64,000 bases of DNA, taken from assembly GCA_027618835.1 (NCBI GenBank), contig JAQCHZ010000013.1:1-64000 (forward strand). Direction: 5' to 3'. Positions 8,944 through 17,360 of this stretch are shown piece by piece (the stretch's first letter is position 1; each line of letters starts with the position of its first letter). The translations under genes and the position numbers were made by a program. This DNA comes from Chloroflexota bacterium. Its GTDB lineage: Bacteria > Chloroflexota > Dehalococcoidia > Lucifugimonadales > Lucifugimonadaceae. The notes under the pieces are model-generated. The model made no database searches and was not told the DNA's origin. It saw only the letters and a list, made by a program, of their open reading frames with translations.

Positions 8944-8980
8944 GTAGAGTCCATCGTTTCGGCGATGGGCTCTACTTTTA
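8944..8980 (+). terminator. Intrinsic terminator after the galactonate-dehydratase-like gene
   Basis: 13-bp stem with one T-G pair (8944-8956 with 8963-8975), hexaloop TTTCGG, then TTTTA. It lies 29 bases after the stop codon. Confidence 0.8.
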
Positions 8981-9047
8981 GGTAGCAACAAATTTGCCAG
9001 TCGGCGTAACATGTTGCGATCAACACCTGTCCTACGGAGACTCTCAT

Positions 9048-10145
9048 ATGAAAATGCGCCCTCTTGGATCGACCGGTCTTAACGTTGCTCCAATCGGACT
9101 CGGTGCCGCACAGCTCGGCTCATCCGAATACGATCATGCTAAAGACGTAGTCTTCAAGGCGCTTGATCTCGGGGTGAACTACTTCGACACAGCACGTGGT
9201 TACTGGGACTCCGAGATCAAACTCGGCAAAGCTCTCAAGGGCGAGCGCGAAAACGTCATCGTTTCATCGAAAACGACGGGCAAAACCAAAGCAGAGGCAG
9301 CTCAGCACATCGACGAGTCGCTTGCTCGGCTCCAAACCGATTACATCGATAACTATCATTTGCACGCTCTGAGCGATCTCGATGATGTCGACGTCCGACT
9401 CGGTGGCCCGCTAGAAGCACTACTTGAAGCACGCGAAGCCGGGAAAATTCGACACATCGGCGTCACCGGTCACACTTTCCCATCGGTGTTGATAGCCGCG
9501 CTAAAGCGATTCAAATTCGACACGTTCCTCGTTCCATTGAACATCGTTGAGCGTGAGCCGCTTGCCGAACTCATTCCACTAGCGTTAGAAACCAAACTCG
9601 GTATCACGATCATGAAACCGGTCGCCACCGGACTTCTCCCTGCACCCCTTGCTCTGAAGTGGCTGATGAACCAACCGATTTCTGTAGCTGTACCCGGAGC
9701 CACTACTGCAGCCGAGATGGAACAGAACGTGAGCATCGGCGCACTCGACGACTACACTCTCTCGGTGTCAGAAGAAGCTGAAGTGGCGAAGTGGGCGTTG
9801 GATCTAGCAACCGACCGCTGCCGCATCTGCATGGAATGCCTGCCCTGCCCTTCGGATATCGGAATTCCGGGCACGCTCGGCACCGACGTTATGTACAACC
9901 ACTACCGCTCGATGGGCTCAGCCAAGTTCGCGGAGTTCCCGTGGGAAGTCTCGCGGGTCGAAGACGAGTGGAAAGACCGCGAAGCAACTATCGCCAAGAT
10001 CGACGATCATGCCGCCTGTGATTCTTGTATGCAGTGCGAGTCACGTTGCCCTTACGGACTTCCTATCGTTTCGATGCTACGAACGATGTCGCCAAACATG
10101 AAAGACATGCTCGACATCTGGTCAAAGCAAAGCTCGAAGGTTTAG
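9048..10145 (+). CDS. Aldo/keto reductase with C-terminal ferredoxin-like cysteine motifs
   Basis: NAD(P)H-dependent oxidoreductase, 365 residues. The TIM-barrel tetrad is visible as Asp47 and Tyr52 (YFDTARGYWD), Lys75 and His104 (DNYHLHAL). Past the barrel come two cysteine clusters, Cys258/261/264/267 (CRICMECLPCP) and Cys324/327/330/334 (CDSCMQCESRCP), a typical two-4Fe-4S arrangement found in one AKR subfamily, suggesting electron transfer coupled to carbonyl reduction. I chose ATG 9048 because GGAGA lies 7 bases upstream and the product starts MKMRPLGSTGLNV as family members do; an upstream ATG at 8994 would add 18 unlike residues. Confidence 0.88.
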   Translation: MKMRPLGSTGLNVAPIGLGAAQLGSSEYDHAKDVVFKALDLGVNYFDTARGYWDSEIKLGKALKGERENVIVSSKTTGKTKAEAAQHIDESLARLQTDYIDNYHLHALSDLDDVDVRLGGPLEALLEAREAGKIRHIGVTGHTFPSVLIAALKRFKFDTFLVPLNIVEREPLAELIPLALETKLGITIMKPVATGLLPAPLALKWLMNQPISVAVPGATTAAEMEQNVSIGALDDYTLSVSEEAEVAKWALDLATDRCRICMECLPCPSDIGIPGTLGTDVMYNHYRSMGSAKFAEFPWEVSRVEDEWKDREATIAKIDDHAACDSCMQCESRCPYGLPIVSMLRTMSPNMKDMLDIWSKQSSKV

Positions 10146-10166
10146 CCCTGCTCCGACCCTGAGACC

Positions 10167-11603
10167 CTACGAAACCTGCGGTCGAGTTCCGCTCCACGGT
10201 CGAGCGATTTCGAACGCTCGGCTGCCACGGTAAACAGTCGCATCGTCGTCATAAGCGCCGATGATTTGCAAGCCGACTGGCATGCCGCCCTCACCAAATC
10301 CAGCCGGAATCGAAGATGCCGGGTTGAACGAGGAATTGAAAACCATCGTGAACGGGATTGCTCCGTAGTTGATACCAGCCATCTCGTCATCGTTGCTCTT
10401 CGTTCCGATCTGCGAAGGCGGGTCTAAATGCGGCCAAGCGACAGCTGCGTTAGTCGGAGCAAGAACAAGGTCGTACTCTTCGAACAGCTGGTGCATCTTC
10501 AATTGAAGATTCTGAACGTCTCTTAGCGCCGCCGATACATCAGCCCCGCTAAGCGTTTTGCCGTGGTTAATCATGTCGAGGGTGTAAGGCATCAGGTCTT
10601 CAGGTCGCTCTTCGGCGAGATGACCGTACATTGCGACCTGCCCTGCGGTCCAAAGCGTCCACCAAGCGTCACGAGGAACCGGGTCGAACTTTATATCCAC
10701 CGGTTCGACGTTCGCACCAAGCTCACTAAAAGCCGACCATGATTCCTCTACGGCAGCAGCAACGTCGAGGTTCACATCTGAAATTCCGAGCGTCATCGTC
10801 GTTCCGATTCGCATTCCCTTGACACCATCTTCGAGCTTCGCCAAATAGTCGGGTACGGCAGCCTTCACGGAACCGGGATCGCGGGCATCGAACCCGGCAA
10901 GAGCCTGGTTCAAAATCGCTGAGTCGCGTACGTCGTTCGACATTGGACCACTCGTTCCAGCGGAGTTGTAAGCCGGTTTAGCCTGTCCGCCAAATCGAGG
11001 AATACGGCCGTGCGTCGGCTTGTGCCCAAATATTCCACAGAACGAAGCCGGAAGTCGCACCGATCCACCACCGTCAGAGCCGGTACCTATCGAACACATG
11101 CCCGAAGCGATCGCAGCAGCCGTTCCCCCACTCGAACCACCCGGCATTCGCGCCGGATCCCACGGGTTGTTGCAAGTTGGTGCAACGTTTGTGAAAGTCT
11201 CTTCACGATTGCCAAACTCAGGCGTGTTCGTCTTGCCCAAGATCACCGCACCAGACGCTCGTAGTCGCTCTACCGCAACAGAGTCGTAGTCAGGTATCCA
11301 ATCCTCAAAGAACGTGCTTCCAAGAGTTGTACGAAGTCCTTTGGTGACTTCGAGATCCTTCACAGCGATAGGAACACCGTGCAGCGGTCCGGGTGTCAAC
11401 CCACTGGCTAGTGACTCATCAGCAGCCTTAGCTGCGGCCAATGCGCCCTGCTCATCAAGAGTGATGAATGCGTTTAGTTGGGGCTCCAACTCGGCGATGC
11501 GACGTAACGAAGCCTTAGTCATTTCAACCGACGAAATTTCGCCATCAACAATCATTTGGCGCTGCTTGTGCGCCGGGGTAAACATCAACTCGCGATCGTT
11601 CAT
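10167..11603 (-). CDS. Amidase-signature family hydrolase
   Basis: A 478-residue amidase. The Ser-cisSer-Lys triad is complete: Lys82 (PIAVKDLEV), Ser157 in MPGGSSGGTAAAIA, and nucleophile Ser181 in TGSDGGGSVRLPA. No GatB or GatC lies nearby and its C-terminal region is unlike GatA, so a free-standing aliphatic or aryl amidase is more likely than the tRNA amidotransferase subunit. ATG 11603 is preferred to GTG 11612 because AGG lies at a proper distance from it. It is convergent with the aldo/keto reductase. Confidence 0.85.
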   Translation of the reverse strand: MNDRELMFTPAHKQRQMIVDGEISSVEMTKASLRRIAELEPQLNAFITLDEQGALAAAKAADESLASGLTPGPLHGVPIAVKDLEVTKGLRTTLGSTFFEDWIPDYDSVAVERLRASGAVILGKTNTPEFGNREETFTNVAPTCNNPWDPARMPGGSSGGTAAAIASGMCSIGTGSDGGGSVRLPASFCGIFGHKPTHGRIPRFGGQAKPAYNSAGTSGPMSNDVRDSAILNQALAGFDARDPGSVKAAVPDYLAKLEDGVKGMRIGTTMTLGISDVNLDVAAAVEESWSAFSELGANVEPVDIKFDPVPRDAWWTLWTAGQVAMYGHLAEERPEDLMPYTLDMINHGKTLSGADVSAALRDVQNLQLKMHQLFEEYDLVLAPTNAAVAWPHLDPPSQIGTKSNDDEMAGINYGAIPFTMVFNSSFNPASSIPAGFGEGGMPVGLQIIGAYDDDATVYRGSRAFEIARPWSGTRPQVS

Positions 11604-11750
11604 ATTTCTCACTACCTGAATCTTTAACTTACTGCCTGTTTCGAACTCATCACCGCCTGCAAATCAGCAAGCTCTTGATCCAACTACCTGAAACCTCAAC
11701 ATCTCTACTCAGTCGACCACACACGACATCTCAGAAAACGAGCCACTGGC

Positions 11751-12593
11751 TCAATCGAACGCTGCGCCGCCGTTTACGTTGATTGCTTGGCCTGTTATTT
11801 CCTTCGAGTCGTCCGATGACAAGAACGCCACGCACTTCCCAATGTCCTCCGGAGTCTGTTCTCGACCCAACGGCATGATCGCCTTGATTTGGTCGATGAA
11901 AATCTCGTACGGAGTCATCTCAGCAAAATCGGGGTTCAAATCTTTGTGGTTCTGAGCAATCGCCTGCCACATTGGCGTCCACAACCTACCCGGACAAACA
12001 GCATTTACATTGATGTTGTAGGAACCAAGCTCCATCGCCAGTAAGTGCGTGTACTGAATCGCAGCCGCCTTCGACACCAAATACGGGTGCTGTGCGTTGC
12101 CTCGACCCTTGTCGCCAATTCCGCGTGGCTTGCGACCACCGTGTGAAGCAATAACAACAATCTTGCCCTGCTCACGGTCTTTCATGTGTTCCTTCACGGC
12201 GTCGGTCGTGTTCGTCATTCCCTGTACATTCACAGCGAACGTCATATCCCAATCCTGCTTAGTGAAGTCTTTCCGATCGGCGAAGCCACGACCACCGATA
12301 ACACCGGCGTTCGGCACACAAATATCGATTCCGCCGAGTTCAGAAATTGTTCTGCCAGCGAACTGATCCAAAGATTCTGGATCAGTTACGTCAACTGCTC
12401 CCGAAATCGCTTTGCCGCCCGCGGCGTTGATTGCGTTCGCTGTCTCTTCAGCCGCAGCGCCATCAATATCGCAAACAGCTACGGCGGCTCCCCGCTCAAC
12501 AAGAACATTTGCGATTCCCACGCCGATGCCTCGTCCCGCACCAGTTATCAATGCGACCTTGTCCTGAAGTTGTCCTGCCATCACACTAACCAT
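11751..12593 (-). CDS. SDR family oxidoreductase
   Basis: Classical short-chain dehydrogenase of 280 residues. Cofactor motif TGAGRGIG (17-24), NAG motif in VPNAGVIGG (94-101), catalytic Ser150, Tyr171 and Lys175 (YLVSK). About 20 residues separate Ser from Tyr (GGRKPRGIGDKGRGNAQHP), longer than the usual 12, so there is an insertion by the active site. Asp42 (VCDID) at the end of the second strand favours NAD. ATG 12593 is chosen because GAGGAG lies 10 bases upstream. It is transcribed away from glyS. Substrate unknown. Confidence 0.84.
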   Translation of the reverse strand: MVSVMAGQLQDKVALITGAGRGIGVGIANVLVERGAAVAVCDIDGAAAEETANAINAAGGKAISGAVDVTDPESLDQFAGRTISELGGIDICVPNAGVIGGRGFADRKDFTKQDWDMTFAVNVQGMTNTTDAVKEHMKDREQGKIVVIASHGGRKPRGIGDKGRGNAQHPYLVSKAAAIQYTHLLAMELGSYNINVNAVCPGRLWTPMWQAIAQNHKDLNPDFAEMTPYEIFIDQIKAIMPLGREQTPEDIGKCVAFLSSDDSKEITGQAINVNGGAAFD

Positions 12594-12749
12594 AATTCGT
12601 AAACTCCTCGATCCCCAGTTTGTCCTAGAGAAATATGTCCTAAAGAAAACGGCACACGTGCCCCTGATGGGCGAATCATAGAACACAGGAAATCCTCTTG
12701 CCGACGAATTCGACTGTCATTTTCACGTTCCAACTGTAGAATTTAGTTA

Positions 12750-12779
12750 GCGTCCGCAGCCTGCGGGCGCATTTTTTAT
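12750..12779 (+). terminator. Terminator-like hairpin in the glyS leader (possible attenuator)
   Basis: A 9-bp stem (12750-12758 with 12762-12770, one T-G pair) with loop GCC, followed by ATTTTTTAT. It sits in the divergent SDR/glyS spacer, 41 bases before the glyS start, where no plus-strand gene precedes it. It could therefore stop transcription into glyS. I see no T-box consensus (TGGNACCGCG). Confidence 0.6.
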
Positions 12780-12820
12780 GTGGACACGTCAGCCCGACGT
12801 GGACTACAGGAGCATTTCAA

Positions 12821-14158
12821 TTGGCCAAGCGCACTCTTACCGGTACTTCTCTCGACACTCTAGTTTCACTCGCAAAGCGACGTGGATTCGTTTTCCAGAG
12901 CTCTGAAATCTACGGAGGACTCTCCAGTGTTTGGGATTACGGCCCCGTCGGCGTTGAGCTCAAACGCAACGTAAAAGACGTCTGGTGGAAGTCGATGGTG
13001 CGCGAACGTGACGACGTTGTCGGCATGGACGCGTCGATCCTTATGCACCCCGACATTTGGGTGGCGTCAGGACACGTCGACAGTTTTTCCGACCCACTCG
13101 TCGAATGTCAGGATTGCAATAAACGCTATCGTCAGGACCAGCTCGAAAGCGAAGCATGCCCAAACTGTGGCGGTGTATTCGGCGAGCCTCGACAGTTCAA
13201 TCTTATGTTCAAGACCTTCTTGGGCCCTGTTGAAGACTCCAGCGCAACGGTCTACCTGCGCCCCGAAACTGCTCAGGCAATTTTTGTGAACTTCGAGAAC
13301 GTGCAGACCACTTCTCGCAAGAAAATTCCATTCGGAATCGCACAGCTCGGTAAGTCGTTCCGTAACGAAATCACTCCCGGTAACTTCACATTCCGAACTC
13401 GTGAATTCGAACAGATGGAACTTGAATTTTTCTGCGAGCCTGGAACCGACGAAGAGTGGCACGACTACTGGATGAACTTCTCAATGGACTGGTTCAAAAA
13501 GTACGGTATTCGAGGTGACAAGCTCCTGCTTCGTAACCACGAAGCAGACGAACTCCCTCACTACTCGAAGGCATCCGCCGATGTCGAGTACGAATTCCCT
13601 TGGGGTTGGGGCGAACTCGAAACCATCTCAAACCGAACAGATTTCGACCTAAAAGCACATGCGGAGAAGAGCGGAAAAAACCTTTCGTACTTCGATGACC
13701 AAAAGAAGGAACGATATGTTCCGTTCGTTGTCGAACCTTCTATGGGTGCCGATCGTTCAGCTCTTGCGTTCCTCTCAGATGCCTACGACGAAGAGGGCGA
13801 AGGCAAGGAAATGCGGGTTGTTCTGCGTTTCCACCCCGACATCGCTCCGTTCCAAGTCGCAGTGCTTCCGCTTTCAAAGAAGGACACCCTCAGCCCGACA
13901 GCGCAGCGCGTACACAACCTTCTACGATCGCACTTCAGCACTCAGTACGACGATACGCAGAGCATTGGTCGACGTTACCGCCGCCAAGACGAGATCGGCA
14001 CGCCTCTGTGCGTGACTGTCGACTTCGACACTCTTGACGACGATGCAGTCACTATTCGAAACAGAGACACCATGGAGCAGGTTCGGGTCCCGATTGAAAA
14101 CCTCGAATCAGCGATTCGTGACCTGCTAAACCAGATGCGAGCTGACGCACATGGATAG
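12821..14158 (+). CDS. glyS: Glycine--tRNA ligase (single-chain class II)
   Basis: Charges tRNA-Gly. This is the dimeric single-chain type found in many bacteria, archaea and eukaryotes, not the alpha2beta2 enzyme. Visible features are the N-terminal [18 protein letters not shown] opening, a zinc-ribbon insertion with Cys96/99/113/116, motif 2 with Arg181 in [19 protein letters not shown], the [14 protein letters not shown] glycine-site segment, motif 3 [11 protein letters not shown], and the C-terminal anticodon-binding domain. TTG at 12821 follows AGGAG at 12808-12812. A terminator-like hairpin lies in the leader. Confidence 0.95.
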   Translation: MAKRTLTGTSLDTLVSLAKRRGFVFQSSEIYGGLSSVWDYGPVGVELKRNVKDVWWKSMVRERDDVVGMDASILMHPDIWVASGHVDSFSDPLVECQDCNKRYRQDQLESEACPNCGGVFGEPRQFNLMFKTFLGPVEDSSATVYLRPETAQAIFVNFENVQTTSRKKIPFGIAQLGKSFRNEITPGNFTFRTREFEQMELEFFCEPGTDEEWHDYWMNFSMDWFKKYGIRGDKLLLRNHEADELPHYSKASADVEYEFPWGWGELETISNRTDFDLKAHAEKSGKNLSYFDDQKKERYVPFVVEPSMGADRSALAFLSDAYDEEGEGKEMRVVLRFHPDIAPFQVAVLPLSKKDTLSPTAQRVHNLLRSHFSTQYDDTQSIGRRYRRQDEIGTPLCVTVDFDTLDDDAVTIRNRDTMEQVRVPIENLESAIRDLLNQMRADAHG

Positions 14159-14192
14159 CCAACAAATAGTTCAAACGTTGGGGGAACCGCCA

Positions 14193-14232
14193 GCGTTTGG
14201 TGTGCGTAGAACTTAACAAGCACCAAACGCTC
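14193..14232. terminator. Hairpin downstream of glyS
   Basis: An 11-bp inverted repeat, AGCGTTTGGTG (14193-14203) with CACCAAACGCT (14222-14232), 18-base loop. No T-tract; terminator role inferred from its place after glyS. Confidence 0.4.
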
Positions 14233-14339
14233 GGCTTCCTAACTGAGAACACTCAACTTAATCGCACCGTTATCGGCTTCAACAACATCAAACCTTTAGC
14301 AAATCCTCAGCAATAACGGAGATTTGAACAACCACTTCG

Positions 14340-14933
14340 ATGGATCTAATTTTCGACATGACAACCACTGCCTCCAACCGCAACCCCAAGCGCACGCTCA
14401 AGCGCCTATGGCTGCTGACTTTGATCGGTATCGTCGCGATAGCCGCGGTTGCATGTGGCAGCGATGACGACGCTAAATCGGTTGCGGAAGTGGCTGCCGG
14501 CGGGTCGAACGTAGAAGTTGGAACTGCTCCCGATGTCACCGGCGAAACATTCACGCACGGCGATTTCAGTCTCGATCAGCACGAAGGCAAACCGGTGTTG
14601 ATTAACTTCTGGTTCCCATCATGCCCACCTTGCCGAGCCGAAATGCCCGACCTTCAGGCAGCGTATGAGAAGTACGGAGACGACGTAGCGTTCATCGGGG
14701 TACAACAACTCGGGCTCGATTCAGCCGCCAATGGCCAAGCTTTCCTCCGTGAGCTTGGCGTCGTATACCCAAACATGCCCGATCTAAAGTCGACTGTGCA
14801 GTTCGAGTACGAAGTGTTCTCGTTCCCGAGCACGATCTTTCTAGACAAAAATCACAACATCGCCCGAACGTGGACCGGCATTATCAGCGAAGAACAACTC
14901 GGCGAACAGCTCGATGCTCTTCTTGCCGGTTAG
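14340..14933 (+). CDS. TlpA-like thioredoxin-fold lipoprotein
   Basis: An extracytoplasmic thiol-disulfide protein. The N-terminus has basic residues, a hydrophobic stretch and the lipobox AAVAC with acylated Cys39, so it should be anchored on the outside of the cytoplasmic membrane. The thioredoxin fold starts near residue 60. The active site is CPPC (Cys95, Cys98) in INFWFPSCPPCRAEMPDL, and the cis-Pro loop is FSFPSTIFLD. This is the TlpA/ResA/AhpC-TSA pattern, used for reducing apocytochrome c or other secreted cysteines. ATG 14358 is an alternative start; neither has a strong ribosome site. Confidence 0.85.
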   Translation: MDLIFDMTTTASNRNPKRTLKRLWLLTLIGIVAIAAVACGSDDDAKSVAEVAAGGSNVEVGTAPDVTGETFTHGDFSLDQHEGKPVLINFWFPSCPPCRAEMPDLQAAYEKYGDDVAFIGVQQLGLDSAANGQAFLRELGVVYPNMPDLKSTVQFEYEVFSFPSTIFLDKNHNIARTWTGIISEEQLGEQLDALLAG

Positions 14934-14993
14934 AGACCAAAACACCCGGTCAGCAGTGAACCACCCGCAAGACCTTGATGGCATAATCGCACG

Positions 14994-15485
14994 ATGTTTG
15001 GAGATATAGCAGCCGGCGACTGGATCATGCTAATCGTGCGATGGGCCCACGCAATTGGCGCCGTCGCATGGATCGGTGGAAGCGCGTTCTTCGCCTTCGT
15101 ACTCCGCCCTGTGGAAAGAGCCAATCCGGAACTTGTTCGACCGATATTGCGCCCACTCGGCTCGGTATATCGCGAGCTCGTCGATGTATCGGTGATCGCC
15201 ATCATCGTCACAGGGCTCGTCCTGATGTTCGACCGACTAACCGGAAACGACGCAACAGCAGCGTGGTTCATCGTCCTAGGCGTAAAACTGGCTTTGGCGA
15301 TCTGGATGTTCTACTTGGTTTGGCACTTCCGACAGTCCGACTTCGATCCCACAGAGCAGCCGAAAGGACTCGCAGCTCGCCTTTCGTGGCTCATCGGATA
15401 CAACGCCATGGTGTTCTTCGGCGTCATCATTTTCCTATTGGCGTCGATACTAAGAGTCCTCTTCGAAAACTCAATCTCGAGTTAG
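14994..15485 (+). CDS. CopD-like membrane protein
   Basis: A 163-residue protein with four predicted membrane helices. The first helix carries WAHAIGAVAWIGGSAFFAFV, the His-containing HAxGAxxWIGG pattern typical of CopD-like and related haem or copper membrane domains. Later helices are near 67-83, 91-110 and 130-158. It follows the TlpA-like lipoprotein by 60 bases on the same strand, and the two might cooperate in copper or cytochrome maturation; that is inference. A 184-codon frame overlapping this gene is a shadow. Confidence 0.7.
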   Translation: MFGDIAAGDWIMLIVRWAHAIGAVAWIGGSAFFAFVLRPVERANPELVRPILRPLGSVYRELVDVSVIAIIVTGLVLMFDRLTGNDATAAWFIVLGVKLALAIWMFYLVWHFRQSDFDPTEQPKGLAARLSWLIGYNAMVFFGVIIFLLASILRVLFENSISS

Positions 15486-15526
15486 CGATACGACACCTTT
15501 GGCATCAATGCCCAACCGCACCCCAT

Positions 15527-15568
15527 CGATTTCCCGAGTGCATCCGAGGGATCTGGGGTGGGGGATAC
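15527..15568 (+). repeat. Dispersed repeat A, copy 1
   Basis: Begins CGATTTCCCGAGTGCATCCG and runs on through AGGGATCTGGGGTGGGGGAT. It shares a near-identical core with the copy at 22413 and a related one at 22212. It is internally complementary (TTTCCCGAG-type arm against CGAGGGAT-type arm), so it can fold into a hairpin. Confidence 0.75.
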
Positions 15569-15617
15569 GCTTCGTCCGAACCTAACGAATCCTGAAAGAC
15601 AAGCACCGTCCACGCGA

Positions 15618-15652
15618 CACCCCACGAGATCCCTCCTTCGTCGGGAAATCTA
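15618..15652 (-). repeat. Dispersed repeat A, copy 2 (inverted)
   Basis: On the minus strand this reads GATTTCCCGACGAAGGAGGG then ATCTCGTGGGG, the same family as 15527 in opposite orientation. The two copies face each other in the spacer between the convergent CopD-like gene and folK. Confidence 0.65.
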
Positions 15653-15687
15653 TCGTCGGCGTTTTGCATCAAGCACCAAACCGCAAG

Positions 15688-16188
15688 CTAAGCGATTCCG
15701 CTAATTCCTGACCTGTCCGATTCTTCGGCTAATTCAGCAATCGTCCTCCCGAACACTGGATGCACAACATCAGGCGCAATCTGTGAAAGCGGAACCAACA
15801 CAAACGCCCGCTCATGCAATCGAGGGTGCGGAACAGTAACTCCACTAGCCTCAATCACATTCTCGCCGTGCAAAAGTAAATCGAGATCTAATGTCCGTGA
15901 TGCGTTCTTTTCCTCACGAGCACGCCCAAGCGAATATTCGATCGAAAGCAAATCGGTCACAACATCTAACGGATCGAGCGTAGTGCTAATCGCTGCAACT
16001 TGATTCAAATATCTAGGCTGATAACCATCAACGCCCCACGGCTTCGTTTCAAACACGGAACTAAGTGCCGTGATCGGTCCGATAGTCGCCAATCGTTCTA
16101 CCGCACCCTGAAGATTCCGAATCCGGTCTCCCAGATTGCTCCCTAAACCGATGTACGCCGTCACAACCCCGCTAGGCATCCGTCGCAC
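15688..16188 (-). CDS. folK: 2-amino-4-hydroxy-6-hydroxymethyldihydropteridine pyrophosphokinase
   Basis: Folate synthesis: transfers pyrophosphate from ATP to 6-hydroxymethyl-7,8-dihydropterin, making the substrate of FolP. Length 166 is usual. HPPK signatures are AYIGLGSNLGDR near the N-terminus, the FETKPWGVDGYQPRYLNQV segment, RTLDLDLLL with metal-binding aspartates, and VPHPRLHERAFVLVPL. The N-terminus overlaps the end of folP by 17 bases (or 5 if ATG 16176 is used), so the two are translationally coupled. Confidence 0.93.
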   Translation of the reverse strand: MRRMPSGVVTAYIGLGSNLGDRIRNLQGAVERLATIGPITALSSVFETKPWGVDGYQPRYLNQVAAISTTLDPLDVVTDLLSIEYSLGRAREEKNASRTLDLDLLLHGENVIEASGVTVPHPRLHERAFVLVPLSQIAPDVVHPVFGRTIAELAEESDRSGISGIA

Positions 16189-17059
16189 CGTCTCTCTTTT
16201 GCCGTGTTAGCGCATCGCTCATCTTCGACACACTCACCATCTCTCGCACGTCGTGCACTCGAACTATATCCGCACCACCTTGAATCGCCAGTGCGACCGT
16301 AGCCGCGGTACCAAATCGCCGGTCATTGACCGACTCACCGGTTACTGCTCCAATAAACGACTTCCTTGAAGTGCCAACCAACACTGGGAGCGCCAATTCG
16401 GCCCGCAACACTGAGATATTGCGCATCAATTCCATAGACTGGGCACCCGACTTAGCGAAGCCAATGCCAGGGTCGACCACAATGTTCGATCTTTCGACTC
16501 CAGCACTCATTAATTCTTTGATCGAACGCTGTAGGTCACCTAAAACATCGTCGACCACATCATCTTGATGTCCGCCCTGCCTGATGTGACTCACAATGAT
16601 CGGAACACCAGAATTGGCGAGCGTCTGCGGCATCTCAACATCGCCAAGCATCGACACATCGTTCACCAAAGCGGCGCCCGCAGCAACAGCAGCGGCAGCA
16701 ACAGCAGCCTTTCGAGTGTCGATCGATATCGGCACGTCCAGACGCCCGATCAGTCCCTCAATAATTGGAACCACCCGAGCAATCTCGTTCGCTGCTTCCA
16801 CAGGTTTGGCATCAGGATAAATACTCGCTGGTCGCGTCGACTCACCACCAACATCGATGATGTCGGCACCCTCGTCTCTCATGCGCAAAGCCTGATCTAT
16901 CGCCTGCTGCACTTCGCCTGTTGTGGGCAACACACCATCGCCGGAAAATGAATCTGGTGTAGCGTTCACGATTCCCATTACGTACGTGCGCTCTCCCCAA
17001 ACGAAATCTCGTTCGCCAATGCGAAGCGTTGGTACAGATATTTTAGGAAGTGAGGACAT
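16172..17059 (-). CDS. folP: Dihydropteroate synthase
   Basis: Condenses 6-hydroxymethyl-7,8-dihydropterin diphosphate with p-aminobenzoate to give dihydropteroate. The 295-residue TIM barrel shows VMGIVNATPDSFSGDG (pterin/diphosphate loop), GADIIDVGGESTRP (loop 2), ISIDTRK, LVNDVS, VDPGIGFAKS, LVGTSRKSFIG and the closing IVRVHDV. First gene of the folP-folK pair. Other folate genes are not in the window. Confidence 0.94.
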   Translation of the reverse strand: MSSLPKISVPTLRIGERDFVWGERTYVMGIVNATPDSFSGDGVLPTTGEVQQAIDQALRMRDEGADIIDVGGESTRPASIYPDAKPVEAANEIARVVPIIEGLIGRLDVPISIDTRKAAVAAAAVAAGAALVNDVSMLGDVEMPQTLANSGVPIIVSHIRQGGHQDDVVDDVLGDLQRSIKELMSAGVERSNIVVDPGIGFAKSGAQSMELMRNISVLRAELALPVLVGTSRKSFIGAVTGESVNDRRFGTAATVALAIQGGADIVRVHDVREMVSVSKMSDALTRQKRDGATDA

Positions 17060-17360
17060 CAGTCGCTCGGAGAATAAAACTTCGGTTTGTCATGAATTCA
17101 AGTTGATTCCAGCGAAGTTCACTTTTTCGCAAAATCGACTTATGAATATTAACACTCACCTACCCGCCAATAACCCCGAATCCAGAGTTGCTGCACAACT
17201 TGACCTAAGTTAAGATTTACCGGAGCTTTGCGACCGTTTCAAGCAGCTACACGCCGTTTGTTCTCAATTCGAACTACGCTCGAAGCAAATCCACTACCTG
17301 CGAGGCACTATAATATCCACCGAATCTTCATCCGACGCCGCGAACGATCAGGCTGAACCG
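17060..17360. other. Non-coding spacer between folP and the carboxyltransferase gene
   Basis: About 300 bases between divergent genes. I see no credible gene. The only clear signal is a TATAAT box (17309-17314), annotated separately. Confidence 0.5.
17309..17314 (+). promoter_or_regulatory. Possible -10 box for the carboxyltransferase operon
   Basis: A perfect TATAAT 46 bases before the GTG start at 17361. No good -35 box lies 16-18 bases upstream, so support is limited. Confidence 0.35.

Noticed and set aside
10167-11603. gatA (Glu-tRNA amidotransferase subunit A)
   Set aside because: No gatB or gatC nearby, and the C-terminal half is unlike GatA although the catalytic triad is shared.
15041-15595. 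184-codon plus-strand frame overlapping the CopD-like gene
   Set aside because: Arg/Pro/His-rich translation without helices or motifs; the overlapping frame encodes clear membrane segments.
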